Source: Acidobacteriota bacterium
Lineage (GTDB): Bacteria > Acidobacteriota > Terriglobia > Terriglobales > Acidobacteriaceae
DNA length: 38,648 bases
Direction: 5' to 3'
Assembly (NCBI GenBank): GCA_021780075.1
Contig: JAJXZL010000042.1
Location: 1-38,648 of the forward strand
The stretch's first letter is position 1, and each line of letters starts with the position of its first letter. A program made the position numbers and the translations under genes. Under the pieces are notes generated by a model, which was given only the letters and a program-made list of their open reading frames with translations, was not told the DNA's origin and ran no database searches. Positions 16,784 through 24,739 of this stretch are shown piece by piece.

Positions 16784-17022
16784 TCTTCTACATGCACCCG
16801 CTTATGGTTCACCTGCTCGCCTTCACGACCCAGCAGCACGTGCAGACGACGATAGCCGAAGCGCGGCTTCTCGCGAGCCCATGCGATCAGACGCTCCCGC
16901 AAGCGGTTGTCGTTCTGCCGCGGCTTGTAGCGATAACTTGAAACCGGAACCAGCAAGAGGCGGCATGCCCGGCGTTCGGTGAAGGCGAACTTCTCCCGGA
17001 TTTGCTCGACAGATGCCTTCAT
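16784..17022 (-). pseudogene. IS3-family OrfB, N-terminal fragment
   Basis: Reads MKASVEQIREKFAFTERRAC, with SYRYKPR, LRERLIAWAREKPRFGYRRL and NHKRVH further on, the N-terminal HTH_21 part of IS3-family OrfB. It is cut at the right end of the IS481 element just after the KRVH residues, so the whole DDE catalytic domain is gone. Confidence 0.88.
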
Positions 17023-17340
17023 CGCTGCGAGCCGGGGCCCCCACGGACAGGTCTTCGTCCGTGGGGTGGGAGCTCCATCCGTTTTTTTCTATGACCGACT
17101 GCAGCGCTTCCTTATCCAGACTCAGATCCGCGACCAGCTTGCGTAACCGGGCATTTTCATCCCGCAGCCGCGTGGCTTCCTGCGCTTCGCTTACATCGAT
17201 GCCCCCGTACTTCGACTTCCAGGCATAGATCGTGTGCGCGCTCACCCCAGCTTCGCGGGCTACATCCTGCGCCTTCCGGCCCGCTTCCATCTGCTTGACG
17301 CCGCGATCATCTGCGCTTCCGTGTGCTTGCTCCTCGACAT
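17013..17340 (-). pseudogene. IS3-family OrfA with frameshift
   Basis: Starts MSRSKHTEAQMIA, then loses one base near 17303 and continues in the next frame as GVKQMEAGRKAQDVAREAGV with SAHTIYAWKSKYGG, the HTH of OrfA. A leucine-zipper region follows (ENARLRKLVADLSLDKEALQ). The end overlaps OrfB, as in IS3 elements that use programmed frameshifting. The deletion in the start region makes it nonfunctional. Confidence 0.85.
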
Positions 17341-17381
17341 CGTCTGGCACCTTCCTGAATACGAAAATCGTATCCGTTCCT

Positions 17382-17825
17382 GTGCGGAAATCTGGGATCA
17401 GGCCAGAACAGTGGGAGTTGGTGGAGACTTTGTTGCGTCCGGCGCGTCGCGAGGATAACCGCGGCCGCCCCTGGCACGACACGCGCGCGGTGCTGCAGGG
17501 TGTGTTCTGGATTCTTGGCAGCGGTGCGCAGTGGTCGCAAATGCCCGCCAAGTATCCTCCATACCAAACGTGTCATCGGCGCTTTCAGCAATGGGTTCGA
17601 GAAGGCAAATTGGTCGAAGTGCTGCGCCTGTTTGCCCGCCAACTGCATGAGCGAGGCAAGCTAAATCTGGATGAAGCGTTCGTGGACGCGACGTTCGCGA
17701 GCGCCAAAAAGGGGGCTTCGCTGTCGGCCCCACCAAGCGTGGCAAGGGCACCAAGATCGTCGCTATCGCCTCTGGCGATGGTCTTCCTCTCGCCGTATCT
17801 GTCGAAAGCGCTTCTGGTCTGCGGA
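17382..17825 (+). pseudogene. IS5-family transposase fragment
   Basis: Reads from GTG 17382: RKSGIRPEQWELVETLL, RPWHDTRAVLQGVFWILGSG, then LNLDEAFVDATFASAKKG. A frameshift near 17712 follows, and [19 protein letters not shown] continues in another frame. This is an IS5-family N-terminus and first catalytic region (DEAFVDATF). It ends abruptly at about 17825 where IS630 sequence begins on the other strand. It is of a different group from the fragment at 15149. Confidence 0.85.
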
Positions 17826-18857
17826 CTTGGTCCATCGAAAGGGCTTCGGCTGCTGGTTGTGAACCTTAATGAACTCGCGGATGGCATCTTCCAGTTCTTG
17901 AAGGCTGCTATGTGAACCCCGTTTGATCTGCCTCTGGGTGAGCAGTGCGAACCACCGCTCGACGTGGTTAAGCCAAGAGGCGTGCGTGGGAGTGAAGTGC
18001 AGGTGGTAACGTGGTCGCTTCAGCAGCCAACCGCGCACCAGAACCGTTTTATGGGTGCCGTAGTTGTCCAACACCAAATGGACATCGAGATCGGCCGGGA
18101 CAGCCGCATCGATCTTCTTCAGAAAATCCAAGAACTCGACGGAACGATGGCGCCGATAGCATTTGTCCAAGACCTTACCGCTGGCTATGTCCAGAGCGGC
18201 GAACAAACTGGTGACACCATGTCTTGTATAGTCGTGGGTGCGCCGTTCCAACTGCCCAACGCGCGTAGGTAGCACAGGCTGAGTACGGCTCAGAGCTTGG
18301 ATCTGCGACTTCTCATCTACGCATAAAACCAGTGCGTGATGAGGTGGATCAAGATACAGTCCAACAATATCGCGCACCTTGTCCACCAACAATGGATCAC
18401 TGGAAAGCTGGAAACCCTCGGCACGATACGGCTTCAACCCGAAGGCCCGCCAGATGCGGCTGATGGTGGACTGACTCAACCCGGTCTTAGCGGCCAGCAT
18501 ACGACTAGACCAGTGGGTAGCACCCATCGGAGCGTTTTCCAGCGTTAGTCGCACGATCCGTTCGATCTTCTCGTCGCCGACTTCGCGGGGCGCTCCGGGA
18601 CGCGGTTCATCCCCCAGTCCGGCAACACCTTCGGCAATGAAACGGTTGCGCCACAATCCGACTGTAAACCCCGTGGTACGCAACTTCGCCGCAACTGCCG
18701 CATTGTTGACTCCACTCGCGCACTCCAGAACGATGCGAGCCCGAAATGCGGCCGACCTGGCACTGCGCGACTGCCTCGCAATTCGTTCCAACTCCACCCT
18801 CTGCGCGGGGCTCACCATCAGTTCATACTTCTTTGGACGTCCTCGACTAGGTCTCAT
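17763..18857 (-). CDS. IS630-family transposase with foreign C-terminus
   Basis: 364 residues. The N-terminal HTH region contains [15 protein letters not shown] and the [16 protein letters not shown] recognition helix. Catalytic residues are in [12 protein letters not shown] (Asp), [10 protein letters not shown] (Asp) and [12 protein letters not shown] (Glu), all intact. After FRWTKSADQ the normal ending (ILASIxRFA) is replaced by about 16 basic residues read from the antisense of the adjoining IS5 fragment. The protein may fold, but it lacks its own second DNA end in cis. It could still act in trans on the related copy at 19785-22594. Confidence 0.88.
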   Translation of the reverse strand: MRPSRGRPKKYELMVSPAQRVELERIARQSRSARSAAFRARIVLECASGVNNAAVAAKLRTTGFTVGLWRNRFIAEGVAGLGDEPRPGAPREVGDEKIERIVRLTLENAPMGATHWSSRMLAAKTGLSQSTISRIWRAFGLKPYRAEGFQLSSDPLLVDKVRDIVGLYLDPPHHALVLCVDEKSQIQALSRTQPVLPTRVGQLERRTHDYTRHGVTSLFAALDIASGKVLDKCYRRHRSVEFLDFLKKIDAAVPADLDVHLVLDNYGTHKTVLVRGWLLKRPRYHLHFTPTHASWLNHVERWFALLTQRQIKRGSHSSLQELEDAIREFIKVHNQQPKPFRWTKSADQKRFRQIRREEDHRQRR

Positions 18858-18913
18858 GACTCAACGTAGAACATGCGCCAATAATATACAAGCTATTTAT
18901 GACTCAGGAGACT
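17823..18913 (-). mobile_element. IS630-family element, right end lost
   Basis: The left terminal repeat (minus strand) lies at 18895-18913 and matches the consensus AGTYNCCYGAGTCATWRAT shared with the second copy at 19785-22594. The other terminus is missing: the element stops at about 17823 inside the transposase C-terminus, joined to an IS5 fragment. With one end absent it cannot move by itself. Confidence 0.85.
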
Positions 18914-18944
18914 AAAGTCCAGGCCACGTTTCCATCTTCACTTT

Positions 18945-19175
18945 ATGTCCACCTACCCGTTTTGGCTCAACCTGGTCGAACACTGGTTTGGACTTATCAT
19001 CCGACAGGCTATTCGCCGCGGCTCATTCAAGAGCGTCAAGGAACTGAGTGCCAAAATCCATCCCTTCATCCAGAACTAAACCACAACTCCAACCCTATGC
19101 ATGACCACTTCCACAGACTCCATCTTCCAGAAACTCGTCAGACAATGCTCGCGTATCTCTGGGACGCAAAACGAG
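18945..19175 (+). pseudogene. IS630-family transposase relic (C-terminal part)
   Basis: Reads STYPFWLNLVEHWFGLIIRQ, continuing AIRRGSFKSVKELSAKIHPF, then a stop and frame changes, then TSTDSIFQKLVRQCSRISGTQ. This is the last catalytic Glu region and C-terminus of an IS630-family transposase different from the flanking copies. No ends were recognised. It is strongly decayed. Confidence 0.78.
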
Positions 19176-19245
19176 AGAGGAGAACCAGGGTTACTAACGC
19201 GCTCAAGATTGCAGGTATACTTTGGAGAGAAATTTGAGGTGTTTT

Positions 19246-19692
19246 GTGGACAAACCAAGCAAAAGATATGGTGACGAGCGCTACGGAGGTATGAATCGTT
19301 CGCAGCCTGAAATAAGGCACCTTTGCTCCAAGCTACTTTTGATCGGGGGCCAAGAAGTCGAACTGACTTCTCTGCCAGACCGTGACCTTCCCATTCTGTT
19401 GGCACTTGGCGAACGCTTTACTGGCACAGCAGTGCGTGTGGTTAGGCTAGGCAGTTCGTCATTTCGCAACGTGGCGCATCTTTGGCTAGGCCGGGAAAGT
19501 CCCCTCATCGCAATTGGAACGGGTTACGCACTCGCACGGAATCACGTCTGGCATCAGCATGCATGGGGCATTGAGAATGAGGCAATTCTTGAAACAACCG
19601 AGGCCCACATTGACTATTTTGGCCGTTGCTTAATAGGGAGGGATGCAACGGCCTTTGCGGAAGAACACGCACTCAACCCACTGACCCTGTAA
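19246..19692 (+). CDS. Small protein of unknown function between IS elements
   Basis: 148 residues from GTG 19246, chosen because GAGG at 19236-19239 is six bases upstream; TTG 19222 and ATG 19291 are alternatives. It has no signal peptide or membrane span. The most distinctive part is a C-terminal motif set: HLWLGRESPLIAIGTGYAL, then VWHQHAWGI, then ILETTEAHIDYFGRCL. I recall similar W-x-Q-H-x-W-G and ETTE..YFG patterns in uncharacterised bacterial proteins but can name no family. A His/Trp-centred active site is possible, unproven. It is intact although everything around it is broken, which suggests recent arrival or selection. Confidence 0.65.
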   Translation: MDKPSKRYGDERYGGMNRSQPEIRHLCSKLLLIGGQEVELTSLPDRDLPILLALGERFTGTAVRVVRLGSSSFRNVAHLWLGRESPLIAIGTGYALARNHVWHQHAWGIENEAILETTEAHIDYFGRCLIGRDATAFAEEHALNPLTL

Positions 19693-19752
19693 TCAGCTTC
19701 CTGAAACTCAGTTTTTAAAATCCGCGTGGCGGAGCTCACGTCCATGAATGCT

Positions 19753-19779
19753 GCTTATCCGGCCCATAATATATGCAAC
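19753..19779 (+). repeat. Orphan IS630-type terminal repeat
   Basis: GCTTATCCGGCCCATAATAT followed by ATGCAAC closely resembles the left end of the IS630 element at 24740 (CTGATCCGGCCCAGAAGAT..ATGCAAC). No matching element body lies beside it. It is probably the leftover end of a lost copy, lying just outside the IS630 copy that starts at 19785. Confidence 0.6.
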
Positions 19780-20304
19780 TATCTAGTTTCCCGAGTCATA
19801 AATGGCTTACATATAGTGAGGAGATGGTCTATGGTGATGGCATGGAACCTCGTCGAGGACGACCAAGAAGCAGGAGCTGATCGTAAGTGAGGAGCAGCGA
19901 AGCAAGCTATCTCGTCTGGCTTCGCAGATGCGCAGTAGCCGTGCAGTGGGTTTCCGGGCGCGGATCATTCTCAGTTGTGCCGGTGATCTGAGCAACGCTG
20001 CTGTAGCTAAGAAACTGCACACAACCGGTTTCACCGTTGGCTTCTGGAGAAATCGATTCATCGCTGAGGGGATCGCCAGTCTTGGCGATGAGCCACGACC
20101 GGGAGCGCCGCGGGATATCGGCGACGACAAGGTGGCGCAGGTGGTACGGCTCACACTGGAGAAGACTCCGAAGGGAGTAACGCACTGGTCCAGCCGCATG
20201 CTGGCGGCCAGAACCGGCCTGAGCCAGTCCACCATCCGTCGCATCTGGAGGGCCTTCGGTCTGAAGCCGCACCGCAGCGAGAGCTTCCAGCTGTCGCGCG
20301 ATCT

Positions 20305-20312
20305 GCTGGTTA
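20305..20312. repeat. Target-site duplication of the IS4 element, left copy
   Basis: GCTGGTTA at 20305-20312 is repeated exactly at 21930-21937, flanking the inverted repeats of the IS4-family element. The interrupted reading frame confirms it: deleting the element and one copy restores the transposase codons. Confidence 0.92.
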
Positions 20313-21929
20313 GTAAGCGTGGGAAGCTTCTTTCAATTACCCACAAGTTGAGCTCCAATCATGATTCCAAGCTCGAAGTTTGTCAGGCGAGACAATTCTC
20401 TCCAAATAACGGTATTGCCGAGTGGCGGATCATGAGCGCGAGCGAGATAACCGCCGAGTCTTGCCAGCTTGAGAACGTAATGAGCAATCGAGGGATCGCG
20501 CGGCGGTGGATGCTTGTCTGGCAGCAACTCATCGAGCAGGTATTGATCCAGTTCGGTGAACGCTTCGTTGGGTGATGCTTCCGGCGAGGTGCGATTCAGC
20601 ATCGTGATCCAGAAGATTCGCCAGCTCAGGATACAGAGGATTGCAACCAGGTTCACGAGCCGCTCGGCCGTCCTGAGTTTTGCTTCTTCGGCCCTGCAAC
20701 CGGACTTGAGGATCTTGTGGAAGGTTTCGATCTTCCATCGTTGTGCATACCAGTCGAGCTTCTCGATAGTGTCAAGGCAAGAGCGCACGGGCAGATCTGT
20801 CAGCAGCTTCCAATCGATCTTCTCCCGACCCTTGGGCTTGCACCTTTCCCTTGCATGAATCACGGTAAGCACCAGTTCCGGATATCTCTTTTCCTTGTCC
20901 CTCGGTGGACGAACCACGATACGCCGGAACCGCATCTCCAGCACAACGGTAGTGGCATCGCCGCGATTATTGCGCACCTGGATCGGATGAAGGCCACGGA
21001 TTTCTGCTCTGTTCATCTCAGCAGCGATCGTGGTGTTGCCGTCTGCGGCCAACCGGTCCACGCAGGTGCGCACAAGGAAATGCGTTCCCAGTTCTCGCGC
21101 AAGGCAGGACAGCTCGAAGATGTGTCTCTCTCTCTCTCCGATATGGACACAACGGCCAGGATCGCCGAGCAGTTCGGTGGAATGCCATAAATTCTCCAGC
21201 CGGCGTATGCTCTCCTTTTGTTCAATCGGCACGCGCGTGGGATTGATCTTCCGCTTCAGGGCATTGGCGCCGTGGAACTTGTCGCGGGTCCAGAACTTGA
21301 TCGCAGCCAGTCCGAGTGGCAGGCCCTCTACAGTCGTGACCAGGCTGGAGTGCATCAGGATGCCGCAGTTGGTGTAGAAATAAGGCCGTCCCGGTCTTCC
21401 CGGAGGGCCAGCGGGGATCTTCTGCAGGATTCCAATCGGCTTTGCATTTTCATGCCGGTAGGAGAATTCGGTGGTGTCGTGCAGGATTAGGGCTATTGAC
21501 TTGCCGATCCCCTCGAATCGCTCTCGCGTGGACCCGAAGTGCCCGGCCAGAATATTCGCTTCGCTGATCCGCTCATTGCCGAAGAACCGATATGCCGCCT
21601 TCGTGTTGGCCCAGTCCTGCGACGCCCAAGGCGTGGTGGAACCTACTCTGTCCGAAAACTGCTCCAGCAGATGCCGAAGCCGCTTGCGATGGCGGACGTC
21701 CTCGAACTCGCATCCCACCAGCTCATTGTCGATCCATTCTTTCGACCGTGACTCCGACAAGTCCCGGCGCTGCATGGCCCGATCACCTTTCGGATTCTTC
21801 ATGCACACAGTCCGCCACGACTACAGCGACGATCATAAGTACCTGACTTGAGACAGAATCCCACTTGTCGTTAACGGCGAATAGTCAGGACAGAATTGTA
21901 GGTAACTGAAAGGAACTTCCCACGCTTAC
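20313..21929 (-). mobile_element. Complete IS4-family (Tn5-like) insertion sequence
   Basis: 1617 bases with 29-base inverted repeats at 20313-20341 and 21901-21929 that match at 26 positions. It is flanked by the 8-bp duplication GCTGGTTA. It inserted into an IS630 transposase gene. It carries one transposase on the minus strand and about 90 bases of upstream sequence that should hold its promoter. Confidence 0.95.
20333..21808 (-). CDS. IS4-family Tn5-like transposase
   Basis: 491 residues, full length; ATG 21802 is an alternative start. The N-terminal Tn5-type DNA-binding region (EWIDNELVGCEFEDVRHRKR.. STTPWASQDWANTKAAYRFF) is followed by the first catalytic Asp in LILHDTTEFSY. The YREK signature YAQRWKIETFHKILK fits Y-2-R-3-E-6-K exactly. 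The position of the second catalytic Asp, usually (G/C)DRExD, reads GERERH, encoded by a TC/GA microsatellite (21125-21138). If that alignment is right, the enzyme lacks a catalytic Asp and is inactive despite its intact frame. The element's ends are fresh, so loss may be recent. Confidence 0.9.
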   Translation of the reverse strand: MCMKNPKGDRAMQRRDLSESRSKEWIDNELVGCEFEDVRHRKRLRHLLEQFSDRVGSTTPWASQDWANTKAAYRFFGNERISEANILAGHFGSTRERFEGIGKSIALILHDTTEFSYRHENAKPIGILQKIPAGPPGRPGRPYFYTNCGILMHSSLVTTVEGLPLGLAAIKFWTRDKFHGANALKRKINPTRVPIEQKESIRRLENLWHSTELLGDPGRCVHIGERERHIFELSCLARELGTHFLVRTCVDRLAADGNTTIAAEMNRAEIRGLHPIQVRNNRGDATTVVLEMRFRRIVVRPPRDKEKRYPELVLTVIHARERCKPKGREKIDWKLLTDLPVRSCLDTIEKLDWYAQRWKIETFHKILKSGCRAEEAKLRTAERLVNLVAILCILSWRIFWITMLNRTSPEASPNEAFTELDQYLLDELLPDKHPPPRDPSIAHYVLKLARLGGYLARAHDPPLGNTVIWRELSRLTNFELGIMIGAQLVGN

Positions 21930-21937
21930 GCTGGTTA
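21930..21937. repeat. Target-site duplication of the IS4 element, right copy
   Basis: Exact copy of GCTGGTTA found at 20305-20312, directly outside the right inverted repeat. Confidence 0.92.
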
Positions 21938-22699
21938 AAAAGGTGCGCGACATTGTCGGACTCTATATGGAATCGCCGTATCATGCGCTGGTGCTCTGTG
22001 TGGATGAGAAGAGACAGATTCAGGCGCTGAGCCGAACTCAGCCGGTGCCGCCCATGCGCACCGGACAGTTAGAACGACGCACCCAAGACTACAAGCGACA
22101 TGGTGTTACCAGTCTCTTTGCGGCCCTGGACATCGCCACCGGCCAGATACTTGGCAAATGTTATTGTCGCCACCGTTCGGTGGAGTTTCTCGACTTCCGG
22201 AAAGGATCGATACCGCTGTTCCCACTGATCTGGAAATCCACCTAGTGCTGGACAATTACGGAACCCACAAGACCGCGCTGGTTCGCAGCTGGTTACAAAA
22301 GCGGCCTCGTTATCATCTGCACTTCACACCCACTCATGCTTCCTAGCTCAATCAAGTGGAACGCTGGTTCGCCCTTCTCACACAGCGGCAGATCAAACGC
22401 GGATCCCATCGCAGTGTCGCGGACCTGGAAGCGGCCATTCGGGAGTTCATCTCCGTTCATAACCGTCAGCCCAGACCTTTTCGATGGACAAAATCCGCCG
22501 AACAGATCCTGGCCTCCATCGTCCGCTTCGCCACCGCAACCCTCGCCGCACACGCTCCCGTCAATTATGCGGGAAATCAATGACTCAGGCGACTGATAAG
22601 AAATGCACCTGCCCGGAGCCCAATTACAGACGCGAAACGTGGGCGCACGTTGCACTGAACATGTGTGTTGTGCAATAAGATTGCCTTAACGATTCATTA

Positions 22700-23620
22700 A
22701 GAACATATCCGTAAATAGGTACGGTGTGCTTCCAGCAAATCAGGCAGCGGCTAGTTGCAGAAGAGCCAGGTCGCAAGCCTCGGTCATTTCGAAAATGGCC
22801 AAAAAGTGTCGATAGCGGTTGAACTAGAAGTAGGTTCGTTCCACGACCCAGCGCCGGGGTTTGGAATCCGGGTAGCGATATTTGATGAGCCGCTCTTCGG
22901 TGCGTGATTTCACGCGAGGATGCTAATGATGCTTGCGGGCGATCTTGCTGACCGGATAGGCAACGTAGCCAGCATCCAGAAAGAGATGCTCTCGGTTTTC
23001 CACCCCGCAACTTCAGGACGCTGGACCACAACTTAAGCCAGCGTTCGATTCAAGCAGCTTGGAGTCGTGAAGACTTGCGCCACTGACGGCGGTCGACAGC
23101 CGGAGCCCATGGCCGTCGACCAGCAAGCTGTATTTGCGTCCTTATTTCGGTCGGGTTCCGGCCTGCACACTCGGTGGCCAGCGGCGCTTTGCCCATGGCT
23201 CTATCTGCGGCTTGCCACAGCCAAGTGATGCCGAGCATACCTTCATACTCAGCCAAACCGGCATGCCACAGCTTCTGAAAAAAGCCGGCCCGATGCCAAT
23301 TCTGATGCACCGCGCAAGTCTAGCCGTACTCTCGTGGCAATGCTTTCCATTGAATCCCCGCGCGCGGCACGTAAATGATAGCCGAGAAAGCCTGCCGAGC
23401 AGGCATCCGCTTGCTGCCTGCCCTTGGGCTTGCGCTGGTACTTCCGACTACCGTCCCGCCGGCGAATTGGAATCGGCGGCTCAACCTTGTTACACAAATC
23501 ATCCGGTACTGTCCACGACTTGATCTGGGCCATGTTGACCCTATGTTCTTAATCTCCAATCAACATGGAGAATAAGATCAGACCCAGGCATCACTATAGT
23601 CACTATTTACGGATAGGTTT
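22700..23620 (-). mobile_element. Degenerate IS5-family element with both ends
   Basis: Inverted repeats AACATATCCGTAAATAG (22702-22718) and its partner AACCTATCCGTAAATAG (23603-23619, minus strand) differ at one base. TTA lies at or next to both outer borders, the target size expected for several IS5 groups. The element is about 0.92 kb and contains a decayed transposase on the minus strand. Confidence 0.85.
22740..23559 (-). pseudogene. IS5-family transposase, multiply frameshifted
   Basis: Pieces in several frames follow the family order: SWTVPDDLCNKVEPPIPIRRRDG at the start, IIYVPRAGIQWKALPREYG, FFQKLWHAGLAEYEGM with TWLWQAADRAMGKAPLATE, a collapsed central part, ENREHLFLDAGYVAYPVSKI, and PRRWVVERTYF with FNRYRHFLAIFE near the end. 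At least four frame changes and two stops are present, and the catalytic Asp region (VDGxG/GANRHD) is deleted. It cannot make a transposase. Confidence 0.87.
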
Positions 23621-23845
23621 TTAGCTCGCCGAGGAAGAAATTGGTTATACTGATTTGGAAAGCAAAGTCGCAGAGCGACGGCTTCTGCTCCCTTACTCCC
23701 AAGCTAGTCTGCAGACAATAGCGCGAATTTCCCTTGACGATCTAGAGCGAATGCGTTTAGTCAAATAAGATTTCCATCAGTTAGTCGGCAGCTCAGTTTC
23801 CTTCAACGAGTTCGTCATTTGTTGCGTTTTGAGGACCGGTTGAGC
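23621..23845. other. Short gap before the sugar transferase, with a coding relic
   Basis: A plus-strand frame ending at a TAA near 23768 reads YTDLESKVAERRLLLPYSQA and ..LDDLERMRLVK, with protein-like composition but no start codon. It may be the tail of a lost gene. The promoter of the sugar transferase should lie in the last 80 bases. Confidence 0.4.
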
Positions 23846-24718
23846 ATGTATACGCTTCTTTCGGAATCATGTCGATTTGCAGAGATAAACCAATCGTTGA
23901 GTATCCGCGGAGGCCGTCAGGACGCATGTTACGCGCAAAGACCACTCGAAGAGCCCGTGCTGGACACAGGTCATTTGTCGTATCTGGTCCGGCGAACGCT
24001 GAGTCCCTGGTCTCAGTCGTGGATGAAGCGTCTGTTTGACTGCTTCTGCGTGTTGCTGGCGCTGCCTCTCTTGATCCCAATCCTCGTGGGAATTGGGCTT
24101 GCGGTTCGGCTGACCTCGCGTGGCCCGGTCTTGTTTCTGCAGAAGCGCATGGGGCGTCACGGCCGCCCGTTTACGATCGTGAAGTTCCGAACCATGACGC
24201 ACTGCGAACGTAACTCACATAATCCTGTCACCACGACGGAGAATCAACGCTTCACGCCGAATGGGCTTTTTCTGCGCCGGTGGAAGCTCGATGAACTGCC
24301 CCAGCTGCTGAATGTTTTGATGGGAGACATGAGCATTGTAGGCCCCCGGCCCAAGCTCCTAGAGCACCAGATTGCCGATCTTTGCTGCCGTCCGGGCATT
24401 ACAGGCGCGGCGACCATCGCGTTTGCTCGTGAGGAGCAGGTTCTAGCCCGATTGCCCGGTCATCACCTGAATGACTACTACTCCAGAATCATCCTTCCGT
24501 TCAAGCATCGGCTGGATGCGGACTACATGGCTCGCGCCACATTTCTTTCCGACCTCAAGCTGATTCTTGACAGCGTACTGCGCCGCTGGGACCCTTCTGT
24601 GGTCGATCATTTATTTCATTCCAAGGCATTGCTGGCAGGTGGCGACGCGCATCGATCCAACGCCGCCGTTCCAGCGGCCGTCTCCATGAATTTGTCTACC
24701 ATGACCAGTGACGACTGA
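23846..24718 (+). CDS. Bacterial sugar transferase (exopolysaccharide initiation type)
   Basis: 290 residues from ATG 23846; TTG 23819 is in frame upstream. It belongs to the PF02397 family (WbaP/EpsL/ExoY catalytic domain), which moves a sugar-1-phosphate to undecaprenyl phosphate at the inner membrane to start polysaccharide assembly. Features: a basic KRLFDCFCVLLALPLL membrane helix, QKRMGRHGRPFTIVKFRTM, then RRWKLDELPQLLNVLMGDMS followed by IVGPRP, then PGITGAATIAF. About 65 N-terminal residues are not family-like, and the tail after VLRRWD is Ala-rich. No other polysaccharide gene is near; it stands alone between two IS elements, so it may be a displaced piece of a larger cluster. Confidence 0.92.
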   Translation: MYTLLSESCRFAEINQSLSIRGGRQDACYAQRPLEEPVLDTGHLSYLVRRTLSPWSQSWMKRLFDCFCVLLALPLLIPILVGIGLAVRLTSRGPVLFLQKRMGRHGRPFTIVKFRTMTHCERNSHNPVTTTENQRFTPNGLFLRRWKLDELPQLLNVLMGDMSIVGPRPKLLEHQIADLCCRPGITGAATIAFAREEQVLARLPGHHLNDYYSRIILPFKHRLDADYMARATFLSDLKLILDSVLRRWDPSVVDHLFHSKALLAGGDAHRSNAAVPAAVSMNLSTMTSDD

Positions 24719-24739
24719 TTGGTCTAATCTTAATCTGAA

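Larger units (their letters stand above)
19842..22583 (+). pseudogene. IS630-family transposase, interrupted and frameshifted
   Basis: The N-terminus (MEPRRGRPR) loses one base near 19865. The protein then continues as QMRSSRAVGFRARIILSCAG to the [16 protein letters not shown] helix and LSRDLLV, where the IS4 element interrupts. Downstream it resumes [20 protein letters not shown] with Asp in LCVDEKRQ. A frameshift lies near 22200. The second Asp ([10 protein letters not shown]) is present, the Trp before LNQVERW is an amber codon, and the natural end FRWTKSAEQILASI.. remains. Joining the halves across the 8-bp duplication restores the frame exactly (LLVKKVRDI). Confidence 0.9.
19785..22594 (+). 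mobile_element. IS630-family element split by an IS4 element
   Basis: Terminal repeats at 19785-19803 and 22576-22594 (inverted) follow the consensus AGTYNCCYGAGTCATWRAT. After removal of the nested IS4 element (20313-21929) and one 8-bp duplication, the element is about 1.2 kb, the normal size. It is the same subfamily as the copy at 17823-18913 but in opposite orientation. Confidence 0.88.
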
